Shown: in pieces, positions 44,364 to 53,442 of the stretch
Position numbering within the stretch: the first letter of the stretch is position 1
Layout of the letters: the number at the start of each line of letters is the position of its first letter
Source of the DNA: Exiguobacterium sp. s48
GTDB taxonomy: Bacteria; Bacillota; Bacilli; Exiguobacteriales; Exiguobacteriaceae
Direction of reading: 5' to 3'
Assembly: GCF_018617395.1 (NCBI RefSeq)
Contig: NZ_JACSKC010000003.1
Span: 144,386 to 208,385, forward strand
Length of the DNA: 64,000 nucleotides
The notes under the pieces: model-generated
Database searches by the model: none
Seen by the model: only the letters and a program-made list of their open reading frames with translations
What the model was told of the DNA's origin: nothing
Made by a program: the position numbers and the translations under genes

Positions 44364-44391
44364 TTGCAATTCTCATTCAGTTCGTTATAAT
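44364..44391 (+). promoter_or_regulatory. Promoter of the regulator-potABCD operon
   Basis: TTGCAA, 16-base spacer, TATAAT, directly behind the previous terminator. Confidence 0.65.
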
Positions 44392-44438
44392 GAAGGTCGC
44401 TAATAGTTTGCTTTTAAGTATAGTATAGATAAACTTTC

Positions 44439-44464
44439 TTTAGTTGAACTCATGTTTCACTAAA
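44439..44464. repeat. Imperfect palindrome in the pot operon leader
   Basis: TTTAGTTGAAC and GTTTCACTAAA, 11-base arms with two mismatches and a 4-base centre, ending 7 bases before the GGAGG site. Could be an operator for the XRE regulator or an RNA hairpin. Confidence 0.4.
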
Positions 44465-44485
44465 CTAGAAGGAGGCGTTCAGTCG

Positions 44486-45025
44486 TTGGAAGTAGGTCAA
44501 AACATTAAGCGACTCCGGATTAAAAAAGGATTGACCCAAGAAGAGTTGGCGGAGCGCACGGATTTGAGTAAGGGATATATTTCTCAAATCGAACGGGATT
44601 TAAGCTCCCCTTCACTCGAGACGTTATTTGATTTATTAAGTGTTCTTGGAAGTTCTCCGAAAGAGTTCTTCGATGAAGACTTGAATCAAAAAGTCGTATA
44701 CACGGTCGACGATCGCACCACGTATACAGATGAAGAACGGAAATATCGGACGGAATGGCTCATTCCAGAATCGAATGAAAAAGAGATGGAACCGATTCTC
44801 GTCACGTTCTTCAAACATGGTGAATTTAAACAATATGAACCTTCCCGTTCAGAGACACTCGTATACGTCTTATCTGGTAAAGTGGCTCTCAAATTAGGGA
44901 ATCACACGTATTTCGCCAAGGCAGGGGAAACGATGTATTATGTCGCCTCGGATTCACATCAGCTCGTCAACGACAATGACGGTGAGAGTGAATGCCTCAT
45001 TGTAGCGACCCATTCGTATTTATAA
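44486..45025 (+). CDS. XRE-cupin transcriptional regulator (PuuR-like) of the polyamine operon
   Basis: A 179-residue regulator. N-terminal helix-turn-helix of the XRE class (IKRLRIKKGLTQEELAERTDLSKGYISQIERDLSSPSLETL), then a cupin domain (SETLVYVLSGKVALKLGNHTYFAKAGETMYY, DSHQLVNDNDGESECLIV) that probably senses a small ligand. TTG start with GGAGG 10 bases upstream. As first gene of the potABCD operon it most likely controls polyamine uptake. Confidence 0.85.
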   Translation: MEVGQNIKRLRIKKGLTQEELAERTDLSKGYISQIERDLSSPSLETLFDLLSVLGSSPKEFFDEDLNQKVVYTVDDRTTYTDEERKYRTEWLIPESNEKEMEPILVTFFKHGEFKQYEPSRSETLVYVLSGKVALKLGNHTYFAKAGETMYYVASDSHQLVNDNDGESECLIVATHSYL

Positions 45026-45046
45026 GTCAATAGAGGAGGAAACAGC

Positions 45047-46153
45047 ATGAATGCAGAGACAATGATTCGCTTTGACCGTGTGTCTAAGCGATACGACGAT
45101 ACCGTCGTTCTAGAAGATATCAGTTTTGAGATTGAGCGTGGAAAGTTTTATACGCTTCTCGGTCCATCGGGATGTGGGAAGACAACGATTTTACGATTGA
45201 TCGCCGGATTTACCGATGCAACTGAAGGGGATATTCACTTCAGTGGTAAACGAATCAACGATGTGCCGGCCAACAAACGACAAGTGAATACCGTGTTCCA
45301 AGACTATGCGCTGTTTCCTCATTTAAACGTATTTGAGAATGTCGCGTTCGGTCTCCGGATTAAAAAGTTAAAAGAGGCAGACGTGAAAGCGAAAGTGGAA
45401 CAAGCCCTCAAATTTGTCAACTTAGAAGGATATGGCTCACGTGAAATCGATGAGATGTCCGGAGGGCAGCGCCAACGAGTCGCCATCGCCCGTGCAATCG
45501 TGAACGAGCCGGAAGTCATCCTCCTCGACGAACCCCTTTCTGCCTTAGACTTAAAACTACGGACAGAAATGCAGTATGAACTTCGTGAGTTACAGCAACG
45601 CCTTGGCATCACATTCATCTTCGTCACACACGACCAAGAAGAAGCACTCGCCATGTCGGATGAGATTTTCGTCATGAACAACGGAAAAATTGTTCAAAGC
45701 GGGACACCGACTGATATTTATGACGAACCGATCAACCGTTTCGTCGCCGACTTTATCGGAGAATCAAATATCGTTCCGGGTGTCATGCCAGAAGACAACG
45801 TCGTCACGTTCGCTGGTAAAACGTTCGACTGTGTCGACCAAGGGTTCGACCGCAATGAAAAAGTCGAGGTCATCATTCGCCCAGAAGACTTGGAGATGAC
45901 ATCGATCGATGCGGCGAAACTTGTCGTCGACGTCGATTCTCAATTGTTCCGAGGTGTTCATTACGAGATTTGCTGTTACGACCAAGAAGGGAACGAATGG
46001 CTTGTCCATTCGACGAAGAAATCGATTGTCGGATCGAAAATCGGATTGACGTTTGATGAAGAAGCCATTCACGTCATGCGTTTAGGGGAGACGGAAGAAG
46101 AGTTCGATCGTCGTCTCGAATCCTATGAGGAGGTCCCTCATGAATCAAACTAA
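45047..46153 (+). CDS. potA: Spermidine/putrescine ABC transporter ATPase (PotA)
   Basis: A 368-residue importer ATPase: Walker [10 protein letters not shown], signature [14 protein letters not shown], Walker [13 protein letters not shown], then a TOBE-type regulatory domain from about residue 240 (VRPEDLEM-like [24 protein letters not shown]). GAGGAGG is 7 bases before the ATG. The order regulator-A-B-C-D with overlapping genes is the classical pot operon. Confidence 0.93.
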   Translation: MNAETMIRFDRVSKRYDDTVVLEDISFEIERGKFYTLLGPSGCGKTTILRLIAGFTDATEGDIHFSGKRINDVPANKRQVNTVFQDYALFPHLNVFENVAFGLRIKKLKEADVKAKVEQALKFVNLEGYGSREIDEMSGGQRQRVAIARAIVNEPEVILLDEPLSALDLKLRTEMQYELRELQQRLGITFIFVTHDQEEALAMSDEIFVMNNGKIVQSGTPTDIYDEPINRFVADFIGESNIVPGVMPEDNVVTFAGKTFDCVDQGFDRNEKVEVIIRPEDLEMTSIDAAKLVVDVDSQLFRGVHYEICCYDQEGNEWLVHSTKKSIVGSKIGLTFDEEAIHVMRLGETEEEFDRRLESYEEVPHESN

Positions 46154-46961
46154 TCAGACCGCAAAGACGGTATATTTGACGACCTATTGGATTTGGATCG
46201 CCTTGTTCGTCATCGCACCACTCTTTCTCGTCGTCTATTATTCTTTCTTTGATATCGAAGGGAACTTGAGTTTAGAGAACTATCAAACGTTCTTCACGTC
46301 GACGTATTTAACGATGACGCTGTCTTCGTTTTGGTACGCGTTCCTCATTACGTTCTTCTCGCTACTTGTCGGGTATCCGACGGCTTACTTGTTGACAAAG
46401 ACGAAGCATAAACAGCTTTGGCTCTTGCTCATCTTGCTGCCGTCTTGGATTAACCTATTGTTAAAAGCGTATGCGTTCCTTGGTATTTTTGGAACGTACG
46501 GGATTACGAATCAGTTTTTAGAGGCAATTGGAATTGGTACGAAACAGATCCTCTTCACGGACTTCAGTTTCGTTTTCGTCTCGGTATACATCTTCATCCC
46601 GTTCATGATTTTGCCAATCTATAACGCGATCGAGAAGTTGCCGCCATCACTCGTTTATGCGTCACGAGACTTAGGTGCATCAAACTGGACGACGTTCCGA
46701 CGCGTCATTTTCCCGTTAACGCTTGACGGCGTCAAGTCGGGAATTCAAATCGTCTTTATTCCGGCGTTGTCGCTCTTCATGATCACACGCCTGATTGCTG
46801 GAAACCGTGTCATCACGCTCGGGACAGCGATTGAACAACAATTCCTCGTTACGCAAAACTGGGGGATGGGATCCACGATTGCCGTCTTCTTAATCTTGGC
46901 GATGGTTCTCGTCATGGTCATCACGCGTGACTGGGGTGCGAAAGGAGCGGTGCGTCGATGA
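46140..46961 (+). CDS. potB: Spermidine/putrescine permease PotB
   Basis: A 273-residue ABC permease with six helices and the EAA-type loop ([20 protein letters not shown]). ATG 46140, placed by GAGGAGG six bases upstream, lies inside the last codons of potA (14-base overlap), so translation is coupled. Confidence 0.92.
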   Translation: MNQTNQTAKTVYLTTYWIWIALFVIAPLFLVVYYSFFDIEGNLSLENYQTFFTSTYLTMTLSSFWYAFLITFFSLLVGYPTAYLLTKTKHKQLWLLLILLPSWINLLLKAYAFLGIFGTYGITNQFLEAIGIGTKQILFTDFSFVFVSVYIFIPFMILPIYNAIEKLPPSLVYASRDLGASNWTTFRRVIFPLTLDGVKSGIQIVFIPALSLFMITRLIAGNRVITLGTAIEQQFLVTQNWGMGSTIAVFLILAMVLVMVITRDWGAKGAVRR

Positions 46962-47752
46962 AACGCAAACGATTCAAACTATCAAACCTATATTTGGCGG
47001 CCGTCTTCTTTATTCTATATGCGCCAATTCTTTACTTGGTGTTCTACTCGTTCAATAGTGGTGGAACGATGAGTAACTTCGAAGGCTTCACCCTTGAATG
47101 GTACAAGTCGCTCTTCACGGATACGAGACTTCTCGTTATCGTCTTGAACACAATCGTCATTGCGCTACTCTCGGCGACCATTTCGACCGTGCTTGGCGTC
47201 ATCGGGGCGCTCGCCATTTATACGGCGAAACAAAAATATACGAAGACATCCCTCTTATCATTGAACAACGTCTTGATCGTCAGTCCGGACGTTATCATCG
47301 GGGCATCATTTTTGATTCTCTTCACGATGCTCGGGATTCAGTTAGGCTTTTATTCGGTCCTCTTGTCGCACATCGCCTTCTCGGTTCCGATTGTCGTCAT
47401 CTTGGTGTTACCGAAACTCCAAGAGATGAGTCCGACGTTGATTGATGCCTCACGTGACCTAGGTGCGAGTACGTGGGACGTATTGACGAAAGTCATTTTG
47501 CCATATATCACGCCAGGTGTATTTGCCGGATTCTTCACGGCACTCACATACTCCTTAGATGATTTTGCGGTGACGTTCTTCGTGACGGGGAACGGATTTA
47601 CGACGCTCGCTGTAGAAGTTTATTCACGGGCACGTCAAGGCATCTCGCTTGAAATCAATGCGTTATCTGCCATCTTGTTCGTCTTTACGCTCATTCTTGT
47701 CATCGGTTATTATGTGTTGGCACAACGAGGATCAAAGGAGGTTAGACGATGA
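46958..47752 (+). CDS. potC: Spermidine/putrescine permease PotC
   Basis: A 264-residue second permease subunit. Six helices and EAA loop [21 protein letters not shown]. Forms a heterodimer with PotB. ATGA overlaps on both sides (potB and potD). Confidence 0.92.
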   Translation: MKRKRFKLSNLYLAAVFFILYAPILYLVFYSFNSGGTMSNFEGFTLEWYKSLFTDTRLLVIVLNTIVIALLSATISTVLGVIGALAIYTAKQKYTKTSLLSLNNVLIVSPDVIIGASFLILFTMLGIQLGFYSVLLSHIAFSVPIVVILVLPKLQEMSPTLIDASRDLGASTWDVLTKVILPYITPGVFAGFFTALTYSLDDFAVTFFVTGNGFTTLAVEVYSRARQGISLEINALSAILFVFTLILVIGYYVLAQRGSKEVRR

Positions 47753-48819
47753 AAAAACTAGTCATCATGCTGGCTGTCCCTTTAATTGTCAGCTTCGGTC
47801 TTCTTCTTTGGATTCAGCAGTTGAATGCCGCACAAGGCTTCGGTGGCGACAACACGCTTGTCGTCTATAACTGGGGAGACTACATCGATGAAGACTTGAT
47901 TGGGGAGTTCGAAGAGCAGAGCGGGTTGAAGGTCGTTTACCAAACATTCGATTCGAACGAAGCGATGCTCACGAAAATTGAGCAAGGTGGTACGGCCTTT
48001 GATGTCGCCGTCCCATCCGATTATGCAATCAGCAAGATGAGAGAAGAGAACTTGCTTCTCCCGATCGATTACGACAAACTTGAGAATTTCGACAACATCG
48101 ACCCTCGTTTTCTCGATAAATCGTTCGACCCTGGTAACAAGTACTCAGTCCCTTATTTCTGGGGAACGGTCGGGATTGTCTATAATCCCGAACTAGTCGA
48201 CGGTGAGATCACCTCGTGGAACGACTTATGGGAGATGCCCCTTAAAAACGATATCCTTCTTGCGGACGGGACTCGAGAAGTGATGGGCTTCGGCTTGAAC
48301 TCGCTCGGGTACTCCCTCAATACGACGAACAAAGATGAGTTGATTGAGGCGGAAGAAAAGTTAACGACGCTTTGGCCAAACATTAAGGCCATCGTCGGAG
48401 ACGAGATCAAAATGTTGATGGCGAACCGTGAAGCGGCGGCAGCCGTCGTCTGGTCTGGGGATGCGTCGGAAATCATGTATGAGAATGAAGAACTGACGTA
48501 TGTCATCCCGGAAGAGGGGACGAATCTATGGTTCGATAACCTTGTCATTCCGAATACGGCACAAAACGTGGACGGGGCGCATCAGTTCATCGACTTCATG
48601 TTAGATGCTGAAATCGCAGCACGTAACACGGATTACGTTGGATATTCGACTCCGAACGAGGCAGCACTTGAGTTCTTGGATGAAGAAGTGACGTCAGACG
48701 AGCGGTTCTATCCGTCTCGTGAAGTGACACAAGATCTTGAAGTGTACGAAAACCTCGGGAAGCGTATGAACGCTTACTATAACGAATTGTATTTACGCTT
48801 TAAAATGCAGAGTAAATGA
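47749..48819 (+). CDS. potD: Spermidine/putrescine-binding protein PotD
   Basis: A 356-residue extracytoplasmic binding protein. Family marks: LVVYNWGDYIDEDLIGEFE, TFDSNEAMLTKIEQGGTAFDVAVPSDYAI, YFWGTVGIVYNP and VWSGDASEIM. The N-terminus has a hydrophobic segment (LVIMLAVPLIVSFGLLLWIQQL) but no lipobox Cys, so it is held by an uncleaved anchor or released by signal peptidase I rather than being a lipoprotein. Confidence 0.92.
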   Translation: MKKLVIMLAVPLIVSFGLLLWIQQLNAAQGFGGDNTLVVYNWGDYIDEDLIGEFEEQSGLKVVYQTFDSNEAMLTKIEQGGTAFDVAVPSDYAISKMREENLLLPIDYDKLENFDNIDPRFLDKSFDPGNKYSVPYFWGTVGIVYNPELVDGEITSWNDLWEMPLKNDILLADGTREVMGFGLNSLGYSLNTTNKDELIEAEEKLTTLWPNIKAIVGDEIKMLMANREAAAAVVWSGDASEIMYENEELTYVIPEEGTNLWFDNLVIPNTAQNVDGAHQFIDFMLDAEIAARNTDYVGYSTPNEAALEFLDEEVTSDERFYPSREVTQDLEVYENLGKRMNAYYNELYLRFKMQSK

Positions 48820-48821
48820 CG

Positions 48822-48860
48822 AAACATCCCCGCGTTCATGATGAGTGCGGGGATGTTTGT
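48822..48860. terminator. Bidirectional terminator after potD
   Basis: Stem AAACATCCCCGC / GCGGGGATGTTT around a 13-base loop, then TGTTT. Reaches the stop of the convergent NERD gene. Confidence 0.8.
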
Positions 48861-49586
48861 TTACTGCTTGATCGTCGATTTGATGTCTTCGATATGTTTC
48901 AAGGTGACAGCTGCATCGACTTGCGTGAAGGAAGTGAGTACTTCGTATAGTCGTAATTGTTCATCATGATCAAAGACGAAATCCTGATAGGTGATCAGCT
49001 GTTTAGCCCATTGTTGCCGATTCAGGACAGGAACATCAGGTGATTCGATTTGTTTGAGCGTCGAGCGGTTGCTGAACACAATCCAGGAATGGAGGTGTGT
49101 ACGGTCTAGTCCAAGCACTTGCTCGATGGCTTTAAGATGCAATTCATTTTGTTTGATCGGATTGAAGAAGCGATGCTTTTTTCGACGAGGGAGGGTCTGT
49201 GTCCAATATTGGTCACGTGCCCGACCGAATATCCATCCACTATAATTTTTGGATTCGATGACATGAACGCCAGCCTGATTGATGAAGACGACGTCAATTT
49301 CTGTTGTGCGACCTTGTTTCGATGGATGTGGCAAATAGAGGTTCGTCAAAATCAGGGGTTGAAAGAATTTTGACTCGATTTCTGCCACGCATAAATATTC
49401 TCCGAATAGACCGGTATCCTGGACCACTTTGAAGTAGGAGTGCCGAGTTTGTTGGGCATACTGACTGTTTTGATAACGTTTGATCTTATAGACGATGATG
49501 AGTGTGAGGATTAAAAAAATGGGTGCAAATATGCTGATTAAAATAACCAAAATACTTTCTAACCATTCTGTTAGCAATGAAGCCAT
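48861..49586 (-). CDS. NERD-domain protein, membrane anchored
   Basis: A 241-residue protein with an N-terminal helix (ILVILISIFAPIFLILTLIIVY) and a nuclease-related (NERD) domain. The domain shows GLFGEYLC, the Asp and ExK-like core TEIDVVFINQAGVHVIESKNYSGWIFG, and PIKQNELHLKAIEQVL. NERD resembles restriction-type nuclease folds; activity and target are unknown. GGGAGGG precedes the ATG. Not linked to a defence system here. Confidence 0.83.
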   Translation of the reverse strand: MASLLTEWLESILVILISIFAPIFLILTLIIVYKIKRYQNSQYAQQTRHSYFKVVQDTGLFGEYLCVAEIESKFFQPLILTNLYLPHPSKQGRTTEIDVVFINQAGVHVIESKNYSGWIFGRARDQYWTQTLPRRKKHRFFNPIKQNELHLKAIEQVLGLDRTHLHSWIVFSNRSTLKQIESPDVPVLNRQQWAKQLITYQDFVFDHDEQLRLYEVLTSFTQVDAAVTLKHIEDIKSTIKQ

Positions 49587-49677
49587 CGAATCCCTCCCTT
49601 TTTATCTACTATACAAAAAAGAAACGTATATAATATGTAATTTTTTAGCAATGGGGATAATCGTTTTTTTCAAATGA

Positions 49678-49704
49678 TAAAGGACCCATCGAAACGGGTC
49701 CCTT
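49678..49704 (-). terminator. Possible terminator after the DUF779 gene
   Basis: Stem AAGGGACCC / GGGTCCTTT with loop GTTTCGAT; the T-tract is short (TTTATCATTT). Confidence 0.5.
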
Positions 49705-49707
49705 CAG

Positions 49708-50070
49708 TCATGCTTCACGTTTTAATGCGTCACGCTCTTCTTCTGTAAAGACTCGAGAACGTCCTAAAAATCGTTTCCCTTCGACACCCTCGAGAGAAAA
49801 CATGCCACCCCGACCATCGACCACATCGATGATCAGTTGTGTATGTTTCCAATAATCATACTGTTTCTCGTGGATATAGAACGGTGTCTCTCCGATCTCC
49901 CCAAGGAGTACATCGTGGTCACCAATCATAAACTCGTCACGAGGGAAGCACATTGGTGCACTCCCATCGCAGCAGCCTCCTGATTGGTGAAAGAGAAGGG
50001 GACCGTGTTTTGATTTTAGACGCTCGATGAGTTCGAGCGCGGCGGGGGTGGCCTCGACTCGTTTTACCAT
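49708..50070 (-). CDS. DUF779 protein, partner of aldehyde dehydrogenase
   Basis: A 120-residue protein of the DUF779 family. The conserved Cys cluster GGCCDGSAPMC suggests metal binding or redox activity. In many bacteria this family is encoded directly beside an aldehyde dehydrogenase, as here (1-base gap). Biochemical role unknown; a maturation or redox partner role for the dehydrogenase is a guess. Confidence 0.85.
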   Translation of the reverse strand: MVKRVEATPAALELIERLKSKHGPLLFHQSGGCCDGSAPMCFPRDEFMIGDHDVLLGEIGETPFYIHEKQYDYWKHTQLIIDVVDGRGGMFSLEGVEGKRFLGRSRVFTEEERDALKREA

Positions 50071-50071
50071 C

Positions 50072-51592
50072 TTAAAAGAACCCGAGCTTTTGTTCGCTGT
50101 AGCTGACGAGCATGTTTTTCGTCCGTTGATAATGACCGAGCATCATCTTATGGTTCTCGCGACCAATCCCAGACATTTTATACCCACCGAATGCAGCATG
50201 TGCCGGGTATGAATGGTAGCAGTTGATCCAAACACGACCTGCTTGAATTTCACGACCGAAACGATAAGCGCGGTTCATGTCACGAGTCCACACGCCTGCC
50301 CCGAGTCCGTAAAGCGTATCGTTCGCGATGGCGAGTGCTTCCGCATCATCTTTGAACGTCGTCACCGAAAGGACCGGTCCGAAAATTTCTTCTTGGAAGA
50401 TCCGCATCTTGTTATGACCTTTGAAGATCGTCGGTTGAATGTAGTACCCATCCGCGAGATCTCCGTCCATCATGTTTCGCTCTCCACCGATTAGGCATTC
50501 TGCGCCCTCTTCTTTCCCGATTTGGAGATAAGATAGGATTTTCTCCATCTGTTCGTTCGATGCTTGTGCACCCATCATAACGTCTGAATCGAGCGGATTG
50601 CCGAGTTTGATTGCTTTGACGCGCTCAAGCACGCGTTCCATGAACTTGTCATAAATCGACTCTTGAATCAATGCACGAGACGGACATGTACAAACTTCTC
50701 CTTGATTCAAGGCGAACATGACGAGACCTTCAATCGCTTTATCAAAGAAATCGTCATCCGCGTCCATGATGTCGGCAAAGAAGATGTTTGGTGACTTTCC
50801 ACCGAGCTCAAGCGTGACCGGGATGATATTTTGAGAAGCGTATTGCATGATTAGGCGACCCGTCGTCGTCTCACCGGTGAAGGCGACTTTATCGACACGG
50901 TCGCTCGACGCGAGTGGTTTCCCGGCTTCGAGTCCGAAACCGTTTACGATATTGACGACACCAGGTGGTAATAAGTCTTCAATCAGTTCCATGAGGACGA
51001 GGATGGAAGAAGGTGTTTGTTCGGCCGGTTTTAACACGACGCAGTTTCCGGCAGCGAGGGCTGGAGCGAGTTTCCAAACAGCCATTAGAATCGGGAAGTT
51101 CCACGGAATAATTTGTGCGACGACCCCTAGCGGCTCGTGGAAGTGATAGGCGACCGTATCGTGATCGAGTTCACTGATACCACCTTCTTGAGAGCGGATG
51201 ACTCCAGCGAAGTAACGGAAGTGATCGATGGCGAGTGGAAGGTCAGCGTTGAGCGTTTCACGAACAGCCTTCCCATTTTCCCATGTTTCCGCGTAGGCAA
51301 GCATCTCAAGGTTCTCTTCCATACGGTCTGCAATTTTATTTAAGATGACAGAACGCTCCGTGACGGACGTTTTGCCCCAATCGTCTTTGGCTGCATGAGC
51401 GGCATCTAAAGCAAGTTCTACATCTTCTTTCGTTGAGCGGGCGACTTCACATAATACTTTCCCATTCACAGGGGACGTGTTTTCAAAGTATTCTCCACCA
51501 GCTGGCGCGGTCCACTTTCCGTTAATATAGTTCTCATAACGGTCCTTAAACTGTACTTTCGTTCCTGCTGAGTTCGGTACTTCATAAATCAT
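50072..51592 (-). CDS. NAD(P)-dependent aldehyde dehydrogenase (AldB/ExaC type)
   Basis: A 506-residue aldehyde dehydrogenase. Catalytic Glu in [12 protein letters not shown] and catalytic Cys in [11 protein letters not shown]; oxyanion Asn in PWNFPILM. The sequence around the Cys and the DUF779 partner place it with acetaldehyde or ethanol-pathway dehydrogenases (AldB, ExaC, AcoD). GGGAGGA precedes the ATG. The promoter region contains an inverted repeat and a cre-like site. Confidence 0.9.
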   Translation of the reverse strand: MIYEVPNSAGTKVQFKDRYENYINGKWTAPAGGEYFENTSPVNGKVLCEVARSTKEDVELALDAAHAAKDDWGKTSVTERSVILNKIADRMEENLEMLAYAETWENGKAVRETLNADLPLAIDHFRYFAGVIRSQEGGISELDHDTVAYHFHEPLGVVAQIIPWNFPILMAVWKLAPALAAGNCVVLKPAEQTPSSILVLMELIEDLLPPGVVNIVNGFGLEAGKPLASSDRVDKVAFTGETTTGRLIMQYASQNIIPVTLELGGKSPNIFFADIMDADDDFFDKAIEGLVMFALNQGEVCTCPSRALIQESIYDKFMERVLERVKAIKLGNPLDSDVMMGAQASNEQMEKILSYLQIGKEEGAECLIGGERNMMDGDLADGYYIQPTIFKGHNKMRIFQEEIFGPVLSVTTFKDDAEALAIANDTLYGLGAGVWTRDMNRAYRFGREIQAGRVWINCYHSYPAHAAFGGYKMSGIGRENHKMMLGHYQRTKNMLVSYSEQKLGFF

Positions 51593-51629
51593 GATCGTTC
51601 CTCCCTTTTCATACGAGATAGAGGAGTTA

Positions 51630-51643
51630 TGTATGCGCTTACA
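51630..51643. promoter_or_regulatory. cre-like (CcpA) site at the aldehyde dehydrogenase promoter
   Basis: TGTATGCGCTTACA fits TGWAANCGNTNWCA except at one position. It lies downstream of the predicted transcription start, where CcpA would repress. Confidence 0.45.
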
Positions 51644-51657
51644 TTTTTAAGTAAGCG
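51636..51657. repeat. Inverted repeat in the aldehyde dehydrogenase leader
   Basis: Perfect arms CGCTTAC and GTAAGCG separated by 8 bases. Overlaps the cre-like site; may be an operator of another regulator. Confidence 0.5.
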
Positions 51658-51673
51658 AACGACTCCCTTTTTC

Positions 51674-51703
51674 ATCGTAACGGTCTTTTGTGATAAAAGT
51701 CAA
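51674..51703 (-). promoter_or_regulatory. Aldehyde dehydrogenase promoter
   Basis: TTGACT, 18-base spacer, TACGAT on the minus strand. Confidence 0.5.
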
Positions 51704-51811
51704 AATTTTTCGACAATAATTTGTCAATCTTTTGTAAAACCGTTTTGAACTCAAGATTTGTGGTAATCAGTAGATTGTACACATTAATCTATCCATAAGG
51801 AGTGAGTCACG

Positions 51812-52345
51812 ATGGCTAAGACATATCAAGTTGACCCGGCGCATAGTTCAATCACATTCACGGTCAAGCATATGATGATTTCTAAGGTGAAGGGCGAGTT
51901 CAAAGAATTTGATATTAAGGCGAACGGTGAGCCGGACGATTTAGCGAATGCGAGCGTGAGAGTGACGATTCAGGCAGCATCCGTCGATACCAACAACACG
52001 GATCGGGATAACCACCTTCGTTCAGGTGATTTCTTCAATGCCGAGGAACATCCGCATCTCGTCTTTCACTCGACATCTTTCCGTTCGAAAGGGGGCGGAG
52101 AATTCGAATTGACAGGGGACTTAACGATTCGAGGAACGACTCGGGAAGAAACATTTGAAGTGGAGTATGAGGGAAGCGCAAAAGATCCATGGGGCAATAC
52201 GAAACATGCCTTCTCCGGTAAAGGTTCGCTCAACCGTGAGGATTATGGATTAACATGGAACCAGGCGCTCGAAGCGGGCGGTGTCCTCGTCGATAAGAAA
52301 GTCAAATTTGAGTTCGAGCTTCAGTTCACTGAATCAGAGGCATAA
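51812..52345 (+). CDS. YceI-family lipid-binding-type protein
   Basis: A 177-residue YceI protein, a lipocalin-like barrel that binds isoprenoid chains in other bacteria. Marks: YQVDPAHSSITFTVKHMMISKVKGEF, DNHLRSGDFFNAEEHPHLVFHSTS and the C-terminal LNREDYGLTWNQALEAGGVLV. No signal peptide, so it is cytoplasmic here. Single gene with its own terminator. Confidence 0.9.
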   Translation: MAKTYQVDPAHSSITFTVKHMMISKVKGEFKEFDIKANGEPDDLANASVRVTIQAASVDTNNTDRDNHLRSGDFFNAEEHPHLVFHSTSFRSKGGGEFELTGDLTIRGTTREETFEVEYEGSAKDPWGNTKHAFSGKGSLNREDYGLTWNQALEAGGVLVDKKVKFEFELQFTESEA

Positions 52346-52346
52346 G

Positions 52347-52374
52347 AAAAGTCGCTCAGATGAGCGACTTTTTA
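52347..52374. terminator. Bidirectional terminator
   Basis: Stem AAAAGTCGCTC / GAGCGACTTTTT with loop AGAT. Confidence 0.8.
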
Positions 52375-53355
52375 TTGTTCGTATACCAATTTCTTCTGAA
52401 GGCTGTCCTCACTAAACACCCAACCCGTAAAGGAAGACAATACCTCGTTCGACTGTTCATCAACGATGACGACAGCGACGAACGGATACATATTTTTAGA
52501 GAAGTAGCGCAAATTTGTGAAGCGGTATTCAATCATTCCGTTATGGCGTGTCACAGTATACGTGTGAATTTTAGAAAAATCGAGAAACGCTTGTAAATCA
52601 GCATTTTTTCGAGCTTCGACGAAATGAAGATCGTCTTCTCCCGGCATCGGTTTGTCGCGGAAGCGACCACATTCGATGACTTTCCCTTTCTTCACTTTTA
52701 CGGCTCCGAGACCATCGCGGAAACGGACGGCGACGTGCCAATCATCCCAACCGATTCCTGGTGAGATGAACAGTTCATGTGCGCCTGCAAAGTGTCTCGC
52801 CACGGTAGCGAGCGCACGGTTACGCAATTTAAACTGAATCGCATAGTAACTGATGACAAGCGCAATGAGCAATGCAAAAATAGGGACAGTCGCACCCGTT
52901 ATCATCCATAATGCATATGCTCCGTAATATGCAGAGAACAAATACGGATCAAACGTCCCGATCACACCCCAGCCAATCCATTTTTTTGAGAACGGCTGTA
53001 ACGCCTGCGTCCCATAAGCGTTGAACAGGTCGACCGTGACATGTAACAACACGGCGATTTGTGCCATCACCCAAAGAGAGGCAGGATTGACGCCAAGGAC
53101 CGTCCCGATGACGGCACTGACGAGAATCGGCCAAGCGAGCAATGCGGTGATTCCGTGTGAACGACCGCGATGTTGGCGTAAATACGTGCTATTTCCTTTT
53201 AACTTAAAGACGGTGTCGAAGTCTGGTGCATGCGAGCCGATGAGCGCCGTCGCTGTCATGGCCAAAAACATCTGTGCATCGCCTGACACTTCCGGGCTGA
53301 GCGTCGCGATGGCACTTAATCCAAGTCCCATACCAATGTGTGTCGCAGTATCCAA
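52372..53355 (-). CDS. yfhP: Membrane-bound metal-dependent hydrolase, YfhP type
   Basis: A 327-residue membrane protein of the YbcI/DUF457 group; B. subtilis YfhP has the same size. His/Asp residues of the metal site lie in THIGMGLGLSA, GSHAPDFDTVF, HRGRSHG and LLHVTVDLFNAYGT. Four to five helices occupy the first 180 residues, followed by a soluble C-terminal part. TTG start 10 bases after GGAGGTG. Divergent from mutY, its neighbour in B. subtilis too (yfhP-yfhQ). Confidence 0.85.
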   Translation of the reverse strand: MDTATHIGMGLGLSAIATLSPEVSGDAQMFLAMTATALIGSHAPDFDTVFKLKGNSTYLRQHRGRSHGITALLAWPILVSAVIGTVLGVNPASLWVMAQIAVLLHVTVDLFNAYGTQALQPFSKKWIGWGVIGTFDPYLFSAYYGAYALWMITGATVPIFALLIALVISYYAIQFKLRNRALATVARHFAGAHELFISPGIGWDDWHVAVRFRDGLGAVKVKKGKVIECGRFRDKPMPGEDDLHFVEARKNADLQAFLDFSKIHTYTVTRHNGMIEYRFTNLRYFSKNMYPFVAVVIVDEQSNEVLSSFTGWVFSEDSLQKKLVYEQ

Positions 53356-53442
53356 TGTGCTTCAGCACCTCCATCAATAAACAAAAATGATACGATCTAT
53401 TCCTATTTATCATACAATATTTTAAAAACGAGGGGAAACACA

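Noticed and set aside
48861..49586. NERD-domain protein as part of a defence island
   Set aside because: Neighbours are a polyamine importer and an aldehyde dehydrogenase; no partner nuclease, helicase or methylase is present.
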